From NCBI GenBank assembly GCA_001786395.1, contig MFWN01000051.1:1-15261 (forward strand): DNA of 15,261 nt, read 5' to 3'. Below, one piece after another: positions 1 through 5,705 of the stretch. Source of the DNA: Candidatus Pacearchaeota archaeon RBG_13_36_9 (GTDB taxonomy: Archaea > Nanobdellota > Nanobdellia > Pacearchaeales > GW2011-AR1). The position numbers were made by a program, and so were the translations under genes. Below the pieces are notes generated by a model. It had not been told where the DNA came from. It saw only the letters and a list, made by a program, of their open reading frames with translations, and did not search any database. Within the stretch, counting starts at the first letter, position 1; the number at the start of each line of letters is the position of its first letter.

Positions 1-1
1 T

Positions 2-994
2 GTAAATTCTCTTCACACCTCAGAGAGCTTGAAGCACACTGTAGGCAAGTATCTTCCAGAGATAGACAAAAGAGTTGAATTGATTGAAAATGGAATAAAC
101 CTAAATCTGTTTAAAAAAGTTAAGCCGGGAAAAATATTGGATTTAATTGAAGGGAAAATAAACAAAGAGGATAAAATCTTATTATATCCTCATAGACCCG
201 ACCCTTCTAAAGGAATTTATCAGGCATTAGAATTAGTGAGGAGGTTAGTGTTTAATGAAGATATAAGAAATATTAAAATTTTAGTACCTAGATACATTGA
301 TGAAGATCTAAATAAGGATTTAGAGACTCACTACAATAAAATCAGAGAAATCGGGAAAAAATTGAATATAGAAAATCACATAGTGTTTCATAAGTGGGTT
401 CCCTACGAATTAATGCCAGAGTATTACTCTCTTGGAGACTTAACCTTATCTATAGGGAATTTTATTGAAGCATTTGGCTCAAACGTAGGGTTAGAATCGC
501 TTTCTTGTGGCACTCCAGTAATCATGTCTCTTGTCGGAGGCCAAAGGTATACCCTACCAGAAGATATTATTCCAAAAGTCCCGTATAATGATCTAAACAG
601 AACAACAAAGATCGCTAAAAATATACTCTTAAAAAAAGACCGATTGAATAACAAAAAAATTAGGAATTTTATTAAAAACAAATTTTCTTATGATAAGATG
701 TTAAAAGAATATGAAAGAGTTCTACTAAGTACCGAAGTATCTAAACCTTTACCAATTAAATTTTCAAAAGTAGATATAGAAAAATCAGATCTGATAATCT
801 CTCCTTGGTGTTGTTTAACTCGTTTGGGGGTGTACAACGATTATGAATATGGCTACTACCCCTTAAGTAAAAGATTACTCCACATATTAACAAAAGAAAA
901 AGAATTTTCTTTTAAAAGTCTTAAAGAGGATGCAATAAAAAAAGAAGTAATGATTCTGTTTGAAAAAGGTATCCTTGTAAATAAAAATAGGTGA
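2..994 (+). CDS. Glycosyltransferase family 4 (GT-B), 5' end cut by window edge
   Basis: Predicted to transfer a sugar from a nucleotide-sugar donor during glycan or glycolipid assembly in the cytoplasm. The reading frame is open from base 2, so the N-terminal acceptor domain is outside the window; the TTG at 29 is not a true start. Visible GT4 signatures are ENGINLNLF after the linker, the KG donor-site segment PHRPDPSKG (about residues 63-71 of the visible frame) and EAFG...E...SCGTPV (from about 156). The family normally spaces the two donor-site Glu as EX7E; here there is one extra residue. After the GT domain (about residue 245) comes an unrelated tail of about 85 residues with helices resembling a small winged helix. 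It ends 1 nt before the stop of the convergent methyltransferase. The family is secure; acceptor and sugar cannot be told. Confidence 0.88.
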   Translation, partial: VNSLHTSESLKHTVGKYLPEIDKRVELIENGINLNLFKKVKPGKILDLIEGKINKEDKILLYPHRPDPSKGIYQALELVRRLVFNEDIRNIKILVPRYIDEDLNKDLETHYNKIREIGKKLNIENHIVFHKWVPYELMPEYYSLGDLTLSIGNFIEAFGSNVGLESLSCGTPVIMSLVGGQRYTLPEDIIPKVPYNDLNRTTKIAKNILLKKDRLNNKKIRNFIKNKFSYDKMLKEYERVLLSTEVSKPLPIKFSKVDIEKSDLIISPWCCLTRLGVYNDYEYGYYPLSKRLLHILTKEKEFSFKSLKEDAIKKEVMILFEKGILVNKNR

Positions 995-995
995 A

Positions 996-1751
996 TTACT
1001 TCTTTTCCCCAATGAAAAAATAATAATCAAATACTCCTTCGGGAGTTTCTAGGGCTATTTTCCCACTTTTAATTTCTTTAAAAAAAGTATTAAATTCGGG
1101 ATAGATATGCCTATCAATAACGATAAATTTACCCTTTTTCATTAAGGCACCACTAATCTTTTTAAGTATGCTCATCATCTTTTCTCCCTTAAAGTAATCT
1201 AAAGACATGGTTTCAAAAATGACATCAAACTTTTCACTAATTTCTTCTTTTGTTAAATCAATTGATTTAAATTTTGCATTTTTTAAACATCTTTTTCTTT
1301 TTGCTATATCTAATTCTTTATTAGATATGTCCATAAGAGTTAAATTCTCATAACCCTCATTTGCAACCCCTTCAGTTACGATACCTGTTCCAGCTCCGAG
1401 GTCTAAAATTTTAGCCTCTTTTCTGATTTTTAATTTTTTTAAAAAGCTAACAATAAATTTTCTCATTTCTTTATTTTGAGGGATAAAGCTCTCGTAATTT
1501 TCGGCTATAGAGTTATAATAGTTTCTATAGTCTTCAGAAGAAGGATCTAATATGAAGAAATAATCTTGAAAATATCTTCTATACCAAAAAGCCTCGCCAT
1601 TAACCAACAACTTAATAAAAATTATTTTTTTGTCTAAATTAATTCTTACCCACGAAGGTCTTTTATTATTACATTTATCTGCCTCTATTAGTGGTTGTTC
1701 TTCTACTCCCTCCGATCTATAAGTTTTATTTAAAGATAGCTCTTTATCCAT
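996..1751 (-). CDS. Class I SAM-dependent methyltransferase
   Basis: Predicted SAM-dependent methyltransferase with a Rossmann fold. Motif I is ILDLGAGTG at residues 115-123, followed by the acidic residue ending beta 2 (LMDIS, D141) and the later segments FDVIFETMSLDYF and GKFIVIDRH. The first 95 or so residues precede the catalytic fold and contain a DPSSEDYRNYYNSIAENY segment leading into the usual pre-motif helix. That same segment recurs as a fragment at 3591-3668, so a second copy once existed nearby. The start is the ATG at 1751. It has no Shine-Dalgarno site and a TATA-like element sits 22-30 nt upstream, so the transcript is probably leaderless. It is convergent with the GT4 gene. 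The substrate is unknown; the context suggests glycan or lipid modification. Confidence 0.85.
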   Translation of the reverse strand: MDKELSLNKTYRSEGVEEQPLIEADKCNNKRPSWVRINLDKKIIFIKLLVNGEAFWYRRYFQDYFFILDPSSEDYRNYYNSIAENYESFIPQNKEMRKFIVSFLKKLKIRKEAKILDLGAGTGIVTEGVANEGYENLTLMDISNKELDIAKRKRCLKNAKFKSIDLTKEEISEKFDVIFETMSLDYFKGEKMMSILKKISGALMKKGKFIVIDRHIYPEFNTFFKEIKSGKIALETPEGVFDYYFFIGEKK

Positions 1752-1772
1752 AAAGAGTTAAATGGAGGGGGG

Positions 1773-1781
1773 TTTTTAATC
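1773..1781 (-). promoter_or_regulatory. TATA element for the methyltransferase gene
   Basis: On the minus strand this reads GATTAAAAA, 22-30 nt before the ATG at 1751. The spacing fits an archaeal TATA box driving a leaderless transcript. A C-run separates it from the start. Confidence 0.5.
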
Positions 1782-1837
1782 TTTTTCCCCTGCTCTATGG
1801 TAGTAAGGCCTTACGATGTTGTGGAGCAGAAAGTTGA

Positions 1838-2224
1838 AGAAGAGTAAAGAAAGTTGAATCGCTAGGTTTAAGAGTTATATTTGATAATAAAATAAAAGTC
1901 TATCATAAATATTCCGGATTTATTAAAGAGTTAAAAAGATACTATAGATTTGGCCAGGGGGCAATAAACATCAAGTATTACAATAAAGAATTATTTTTCT
2001 CGGAATTCTCACCTAAGGCGCTATTTAAAAATCTATTTACATTCCGTTTTGGAAAAATATCACTATCTGAATTTTTTTATCAATTAACCAAGCTTATTTT
2101 TTACACGTTAGGATATTACTCTGGTAAAAAACATTATTTTAGAGAAATAAAATCCAAGCAATTAATCATTCCAAAAAACTCATTCACAAGCCGATTCATT
2201 TATCTTAAATGTATTCTTTTTTGA
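1838..2224 (+). pseudogene. C-terminal remnant of a family 2 glycosyltransferase
   Basis: An open frame of about 128 codons without any usable start codon, bounded upstream by a TGA at 1835. It reads VKKVESLGLRVIFDNKIKVY, then HKYSGFIKELKRYYRFGQG, then a hydrophobic stretch LTKLIFYTLGYYSG. This is the pattern of the end of GT2 glycosyltransferases (the G-x-x-V...V-x-H segment, a basic helix, then C-terminal helices). The nucleotide-binding and DxD parts are missing, so it is a truncated relic. The natural stop seems to be the TGA at 2222-2224, overlapping the tail of the convergent carboxypeptidase gene by 45 nt. The bases between 1752 and 1838 hold only the methyltransferase promoter and no convincing gene. 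Confidence 0.7.
1844..1870 (+). repeat. 27-nt imperfect repeat, copy 1
   Basis: Nearly identical to 3649-3675. Both copies contain TTGAATCGC followed by AGGTTTA after one variable base. Copy 1 encodes the first residues of the GT2 remnant (VKKVESLGL); copy 2 in the same strand would read VRKIESQGL. They probably derive from a duplicated gene segment. Confidence 0.6.
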
Positions 2225-3208
2225 ATCTAATGTTGTATTTAGTCCAAGAGGTATTGTTGCTTGAGGATCTGTATGTCCAATATCGACTCCAAATAAAATA
2301 GGGAAATTATAATCTTTAGTATTATCTAATATAATCTCTTTAAATTTTTCTTTTTCTTCTTGCGAATATTTAAATGGTCTCCCAACAATAAGCCCCTTTA
2401 TCTCATTAAATATCCCCGCTAATTTCAGGTCCGCCAGCATAGCATCTACTTCTGGTAAGGGTTCTCCTATATTAAATTCAGATCCTTCTGGAGTCTCTAT
2501 AAATAAAATTTTCCCCTTATGAGAAGGCCAATATTTTGTTCCAATTAAGTGAACTATTGAATGAAGGCATCCCCCGATAATCTCTCCTTCTGCATAACCT
2601 TCTCTAAGCCAAGTATAACCCTGATTGTCTACTAACCTTCTAGGCCTCTCTAAATCTTCTTTTTGCATCCAATCAAGAGTTTCATCTGTCCATTTTTCGG
2701 AAGGGTTTATCTTACCTATGACCCTCCCACGGATAGCCTTATTGAAACTCTCTAACGTATAATTAAGAGGTTTTGGAAACTCCCCAAATTGGGTCATAAT
2801 ACAAGGACCATAAAAGGTTACAAGGTTGGACTGGCTGTTTATTGCATAATGAAGGACACTAATGTCTGAGTAACCTACTAAAATTTTAGGGTTTTCTTTT
2901 ATTTTTTTAAAATCTAGATATGGGAGGGTTTTATTTATAGTATTCCCCCCTATTTCGCAAATAATCATTTTTATTTCTTTATCTGTAAATGCATCCATTA
3001 TATCTTTTGCCCTCTCCTGGGCAGGAGCGGATTCCCATCCGTTATTTTTTCTGGTTGTAGAAAATTCCTTAATGCTAAATCCTTCAGAGTTTAGGAAATT
3101 TATTGCTTTATCTAACCTATGAGGGAATAAGTTTGCAAGCCCCGCTGAAGGTGCTATAATGGCTATTGTGTCTCCTTTTGATATTTTTTTAGGTTTTATT
3201 AAAGTCAT
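2180..3208 (-). CDS. LD-carboxypeptidase / MccF-like S66 serine peptidase
   Basis: Family S66 peptidase, 342 residues, the usual length. Characterised members cleave L,D-peptide bonds in murein tetrapeptides or inactivate peptide-nucleotide antibiotics (microcin C-type, MccF). The N-terminal fold starts with GDTIAIIAPS. The nucleophile is S114 in GYSDIS, and the other triad members are E238 (FIETPEG) and H312 (DIGHTDP). There is no signal peptide, so it is cytoplasmic. As archaea lack typical murein, a MccF-like or scavenging role is more likely than murein recycling, but this is inference. The start is the ATG at 3208, with a TATA-like box 20-29 nt upstream and no Shine-Dalgarno site. Confidence 0.92.
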   Translation of the reverse strand: MTLIKPKKISKGDTIAIIAPSAGLANLFPHRLDKAINFLNSEGFSIKEFSTTRKNNGWESAPAQERAKDIMDAFTDKEIKMIICEIGGNTINKTLPYLDFKKIKENPKILVGYSDISVLHYAINSQSNLVTFYGPCIMTQFGEFPKPLNYTLESFNKAIRGRVIGKINPSEKWTDETLDWMQKEDLERPRRLVDNQGYTWLREGYAEGEIIGGCLHSIVHLIGTKYWPSHKGKILFIETPEGSEFNIGEPLPEVDAMLADLKLAGIFNEIKGLIVGRPFKYSQEEKEKFKEIILDNTKDYNFPILFGVDIGHTDPQATIPLGLNTTLDSKKNTFKINESACE

Positions 3209-3227
3209 GTCAGTAATCAGTTAAGGA

Positions 3228-3237
3228 TATTTAAAAA
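3228..3237 (-). promoter_or_regulatory. TATA element for the LD-carboxypeptidase gene
   Basis: On the minus strand TTTTTAAATA lies 20-29 nt before the ATG at 3208, consistent with a short-leader or leaderless archaeal transcript. Confidence 0.5.
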
Positions 3238-3314
3238 TTTAATTGAAAAAGAATTTAAATAGTTACTATTTGATAGGGGTATATTTTAGTTGAACAATCA
3301 AAGAAACTACTAGA

Positions 3315-3553
3315 ATGCCCTACCGAAATAGCTCACTTAAAGCGGATTCTCCTGAAGAGATTCCTTATTCAGAAAAAACGAAAAAGCGCGTAGATTCCGA
3401 AAGTAACAAATAAAATTTGGGTTGAAGATAGCTAAAAGATATCATCTTAAATTATCTGGTGGGAGTGATTTTCATGATGAAAAGCTCATTCCACAAAACA
3501 AATTAGGCTTTTTGGATATTGAGAATGAGAAGCTAACGGTTCTCAAAGACTAA
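3315..3553 (+). pseudogene. Frameshifted C-terminal remnant of a PHP-domain phosphoesterase
   Basis: Two overlapping frames together read like the end of a PHP-family metal-dependent phosphoesterase. The first runs from the ATG at 3315 and ends RVDSESNK at a TAA (3411-3413). The second (3407-3553) reads FGLKIAKRYHLKLSGGSDFH, followed by NKLGFLDIENEKL and a stop. The GGSDFH segment, which carries a metal ligand His, and the preceding helix are characteristic of PHP proteins (compare GGSDxHG). A single frameshift near 3405-3413 would join the frames. Most of the metal site, at the N-terminal end, is absent. It is a decayed gene. The frame before the shift is only weakly recognisable. Confidence 0.6.
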
Positions 3554-3590
3554 ATTAAGATTACGCATCTCCTTTTCTTCTATAAATCCA

Positions 3591-3668
3591 TTAATAATCT
3601 GCTGTCGAATCATAATAGTTTTCATAGTCTTCAGAGGCAGGATCGGATGTAAGAAAGATTGAATCGCA
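3591..3668 (-). pseudogene. Fragment of a second methyltransferase copy
   Basis: On the minus strand this reads SIFLTSDPASEDYENYYDS then TADY and a TAA stop. It matches residues 64-86 of the intact methyltransferase at 996-1751 (FFILDPSSEDYRNYYNSIAENY). The DNA also aligns, 1503-1559 against 3601-3657, with scattered substitutions. No start and no catalytic domain remain. It is a relic of a diverged paralogue or of an old duplication. Confidence 0.6.
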
Positions 3669-3675
3669 AGGTTTA
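3649..3675 (+). repeat. 27-nt imperfect repeat, copy 2
   Basis: Second copy of the segment at 1844-1870. It abuts and partly overlaps the methyltransferase fragment and runs into the TATA box of the MNT gene, so the promoter seems to have been built at, or to lie on, a recombination junction. Confidence 0.55.
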
Positions 3676-3679
3676 TATA
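3672..3679 (+). promoter_or_regulatory. TATA element of the MNT-HEPN operon
   Basis: TTTATATA, preceded by purines CAAGG that could serve as a BRE. A start of transcription about 25 nt downstream would fall inside the palindrome 3685-3702, which suggests repression by the product. Confidence 0.6.
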
Positions 3680-3684
3680 GCTCA

Positions 3685-3702
3685 ACTGTATAATTATACA
3701 GT
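3685..3702 (+). promoter_or_regulatory. Perfect 18-bp palindrome, likely TA operator
   Basis: ACTGTATAATTATACAGT is identical to its reverse complement. It lies between the TATA box and the start of the wHTH-MNT gene. Autoregulation by the encoded wHTH is the natural reading, by analogy with other toxin-antitoxin operons; binding itself is inferred. Confidence 0.65.
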
Positions 3703-3710
3703 AAAACTAT

Positions 3711-4307
3711 ATGATTAAAATGATGACTGAAAACGAGAAAAAGATATTCAGGTTTTTATTGGCTAATTTTAATGCCGACTTCTCTATTAATGAAATTGCA
3801 AGGGCCTGTGGATTGTCTCCTAACGGCGCCTATGAAATCTTAAAAAAATTTGAAAAAAAAGGCGTTTTGCTGCCTAAAAGAATAGCTAACTTAAAAGCAT
3901 ATAAGATAAATTTTGATAGCTTAGAAGCAAAAAAGACCCTGGAGCTTGCCCTTATCCCAGATTACAGCCTATCTAAGATAAAGTATAGATATGAGGACTT
4001 AAAAAGTCTTGAAAAAATATCCCAATTGTGCATAATATTTGGCTCCTATCTAACAAAAAAAGACCCAAATGACCTGGACATTCTTTTTGTCATTAAAAAA
4101 GCAGATTATAAAAAATATGGGGAATTGCTAGAAAAAGCTAAAGAAACTGTACCTTTTAAGATTCATGACATTATCCAAACTAAAGAAGATTTAGTTGAAA
4201 ACCTCAAAAAGCAGGATAAAGTTATAAAAGAGATATTGGCTAAAGGGGCAATTTTATGGGGCCAGGATTTTTTAATCGAGGTGATTAAGAATGTCTCTGA
4301 AAGATAA
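3711..4307 (+). CDS. wHTH-nucleotidyltransferase (MNT) antitoxin-like protein
   Basis: Two-domain protein of 198 residues. Residues 5-70 form a winged helix (TENEKKIFRFLL, then SINEIARACGLSPNGAYEIL). Residues 100-198 are a minimal nucleotidyltransferase: GS at 111-112 followed by D121-x-D123 (DPNDLDILFV), with a possible third acid at D153. In MNT-HEPN modules the MNT neutralises the HEPN RNase, in studied cases by adenylylating it; the fused wHTH would provide autoregulation. The HEPN gene follows with a 17-nt overlap. ATG codons at 3720 and 3723 are alternative starts. Because the HEPN partner is broken, this gene may be an orphan antitoxin. Confidence 0.85.
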   Translation: MIKMMTENEKKIFRFLLANFNADFSINEIARACGLSPNGAYEILKKFEKKGVLLPKRIANLKAYKINFDSLEAKKTLELALIPDYSLSKIKYRYEDLKSLEKISQLCIIFGSYLTKKDPNDLDILFVIKKADYKKYGELLEKAKETVPFKIHDIIQTKEDLVENLKKQDKVIKEILAKGAILWGQDFLIEVIKNVSER

Positions 4308-4442
4308 ACTGGACAAATGCTTCAAAGAAGGCAGGGAAGGAGGAGAGAGGCATAAGGGATTAAGAAAAATTGAGCCTAGCCAGAAGCTAATTGACCAGCA
4401 CCTGAAAAAAGCAATTCATAATTTTAGTGCGATTTCAGACTG

Positions 4443-4501
4443 TCAAAAACCACAGGTCAAAGACCTGTGGCATGTTAATGCCACAGCAATGTGGTTTTTG
4501 A
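4443..4501. repeat. Left hairpin module of the inserted element
   Basis: The outer perfect 12-bp stem pairs TCAAAAACCACA (4443-4454) with TGTGGTTTTTGA (4490-4501). Competing inner stems are CCACAGGTC/GACCTGTGG with an AAA loop (4450-4470) and TGTGGCAT/ATGCCACA with a GTTA loop (4466-4485). It is followed by a 12-bp palindrome TGAGCATGCTCA (4499-4510). Confidence 0.8.
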
Positions 4502-4507
4502 GCATGC

Positions 4508-4568
4508 TCAGAATTCCATACTCCTTCTCCCCTCTTCAACCACACGTTAAAAACGTGTGGAATTCTGA
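4508..4568. repeat. Right hairpin module of the inserted element
   Basis: The outer perfect 11-bp stem pairs TCAGAATTCCA (4508-4518) with TGGAATTCTGA (4558-4568). The inner 9-bp stem CCACACGTT/AACGTGTGG has an AAA loop (4540-4560), the same design as the left inner hairpin. Confidence 0.8.
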
Positions 4569-4964
4569 CATTTAAAAAAATGGGCTATTCTGACTGGTCT
4601 GCAAGCGCAGCTTTTTATTCGCTTTACCACTGCCTGCTTGCTTTGCTCGTTAAATTTGGCTATCAATCAAGGAATCAGTCATGTACATTTGCCTTTGTTG
4701 AAGAACTGATTAATGCCAAAAAAATATCCATAAGCCTGGAAGATCTAAGGAGTATCTTTGACAAGGATGTTGAAGAAAACCTGGCTCACAGCGAAAAGAT
4801 ACTGGACATCCGTGAGAACATGTAGTATTCTTTTAAAACTTCTATGGAAGAAGAGGAATTTGACAAGCTGCTTAAAAGAACAAAAACTCTTTTTGATAAG
4901 TTAAGAAAACAGATAGAAACAGAGTAAAAAGCTTGTGGAACAAAAGGTTGAAGATTAGAAAGAA

Positions 4965-5300
4965 CTAATAATGAAATCTCTTTTCGTATTCTGGATGGCT
5001 GAACCACTCGAGAATCGTGCTTATTATTTTAACTTCGTTTCCAACTAAGGTATAAACCAGCCTCCAATAATTTGGAAGATTATATTTCCACAAGTTTGTT
5101 AGCTGGTACTTTTGTACATACGCTCTTGGCCATAGCTTTTTAGGCACCCTTATCCCGCAATAGGGATTTTCTCTTAAGTCATTAATTGCGCGATTGATAA
5201 ATTCAAACAGCTGCTTTTCTTCAAATTTCCCCTCTTTTAATTCAAGATAGGCTCGCTTAATTTTTATGTCCGCAAATGCAACTTCTTTTATTTTGTTCAT
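4965..5300 (-). CDS. RelE/ParE-type toxin
   Basis: Protein of 111 residues with the archaeal RelE/ParE signature near its end: LPNYWRLVYTL (residues 75-85), then EVKIISTILEWFSH and PEYEKRF. Candidate active-site residues are R80, H102, Y105 and R108. RelE-family members cut mRNA on the ribosome, whereas ParE members poison gyrase; the sequence does not settle which applies here. The preceding gene is the putative antitoxin, with a 4-nt ATGA overlap, so the two are translationally coupled. The unit is convergent with the broken MNT-HEPN operon, ending 37 bp from the HEPN stop. Confidence 0.82.
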   Translation of the reverse strand: MNKIKEVAFADIKIKRAYLELKEGKFEEKQLFEFINRAINDLRENPYCGIRVPKKLWPRAYVQKYQLTNLWKYNLPNYWRLVYTLVGNEVKIISTILEWFSHPEYEKRFHY

Positions 5301-5560
5301 GTGATTATAAGCCCTTCAGATTCAAGCTTTCTTATTCTTTCTGGATTCCAAATCCAGATTATGCATCCGTCTCGGTCAATTATTATTTTTCCGGACTCTT
5401 TCAGATAGTCAAGTATAACTAAAAAAGTTTGGTACATCATTTTTTTAGGAAGCTTTTTCCATAGCTGATACTTGCCGCATTCGGTTGAATACTTGGCTAT
5501 AGTTTTCTCTACCATAATCACACTTTCTAAAGTTGGGCTGTGCAATATTTGATTTCTCAT
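5297..5560 (-). CDS. wHTH-like antitoxin of the RelE/ParE pair
   Basis: Protein of 87 residues. The core LPKKMMYQTFLVILDYLKES, followed by GKIIIDRDGCIIWIWNP, looks like a single winged-helix domain, and this type recurs next to archaeal RelE-like toxins. It is expected to bind and neutralise the downstream toxin and repress the operon. The start at 5560 is preceded by an AT-rich palindrome. A later Met at codon 16 is possible, but the HSPTLESVIMVE segment before it looks coding. The antitoxin role comes from position and similarity of pattern. Confidence 0.72.
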   Translation of the reverse strand: MRNQILHSPTLESVIMVEKTIAKYSTECGKYQLWKKLPKKMMYQTFLVILDYLKESGKIIIDRDGCIIWIWNPERIRKLESEGLIIT

Positions 5561-5569
5561 TTTGTTTGT

Positions 5570-5589
5570 ATTATATAACTATATATAAT
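5570..5589. promoter_or_regulatory. Inverted repeat upstream of the antitoxin gene
   Basis: ATTATATA and TATATAAT separated by 4 bases (ACTA), starting 10 nt upstream of the antitoxin ATG. It overlaps the likely TATA region and is a candidate autorepression operator. Confidence 0.5.
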
Positions 5590-5645
5590 AACCTATTTAA
5601 ATTTTTCGTCAGACAATTAATCAGAAAGTGGATGAATACTAGAAA

Positions 5646-5689
5646 GGGTTAAAAACTCCTGTTTCTATATCGGTTTATCCTAAAGGGAG
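5646..5689 (+). promoter_or_regulatory. Promoter and Shine-Dalgarno site of the helicase operon
   Basis: GGGTTAAAAA (5646-5655) is a BRE/TATA-like element. Transcription would start near 5680. GGGAG at 5685-5689 is the ribosome site, 10 nt before a TTG (5700) and 16 nt before an ATG (5706). Together they make 5561-5705 the control region shared, divergently, with the antitoxin gene. Confidence 0.45.
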
Positions 5690-5705
5690 AAAGAGTTCTT
5701 TGATA

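Larger units (their letters stand above)
4441..4570. mobile_element. 130-bp palindromic miniature element inserted in the HEPN gene
   Basis: The ends are TGTCA and TGACA, and almost all of the element folds into two nested hairpin modules (4443-4501 and 4508-4568). Removing exactly these 130 bp rejoins the HEPN frame (GAC then TTT AAA AAA ATG). No target-site duplication consistent with the reading frame is seen. Subterminal hairpins without target duplication are a property of IS200/IS605-type elements, so a non-autonomous (MITE-like) derivative is a reasonable guess. No transposase is encoded here and the IS family is not proven. Confidence 0.7.
4291..4927 (+). pseudogene. HEPN-domain toxin gene, disrupted by an insertion and a nonsense codon
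   Basis: Partner of the MNT gene, with a strong Shine-Dalgarno GAGGTGAT at 4278-4285. The frame starts LKDKLDKCFKEG and reads HLKKAIHNFSAISD up to 4440, then enters foreign sequence and stops at 4575. Skipping 4441-4570 gives SD-FKKMGYSDWSASAAFYSL and YHCLLALLVKFGYQSRNQ, the standard HEPN helix pair. The RNQSC segment sits where other HEPN toxins carry R-X4-6-H; no His is visible there. A TAG at 4823-4825 interrupts DIRENM-YSFKTSMEEEEFDKLL; a Gln (CAG) is expected at that place in HEPN tails, and the same frame then stays open to the TAA at 4925. The restored product would be about 168 residues. The gene is most likely inactive; only readthrough plus removal of the insert would rescue it. Confidence 0.82.

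Noticed and set aside
1797..1847. A 16-codon frame reading MVVRPYDVVEQKVEEE
   Set aside because: Too short, with no promoter or ribosome site. Part of it resembles the bases at 4931-4958 (VEQKVE), which may be a remnant or chance; not enough to call a gene.
4450..4560. The two similar hairpins (4450-4470 and 4540-4560) as a CRISPR repeat pair
   Set aside because: The units are 21 bp, imperfectly alike, only two in number, and embedded in longer inverted repeats; no spacers or cas genes are present.
4436..4574. The insert as an archaeal bulge-helix-bulge intron in an mRNA
   Set aside because: A 4-bp helix (TCAG 4435-4438 with CTGA 4565-4568) and two 3-nt bulges can be drawn exactly at the inferred junctions, but neither flanking helix forms, the pairing competes with the 11-bp right stem, and the gene has a further stop downstream. 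RT-PCR across the site would settle it.
4823..4825. TAG as a pyrrolysine codon
   Set aside because: No pyrrolysine genes are in view, the gene is already broken upstream, and a Gln-to-stop mutation explains the codon more simply.
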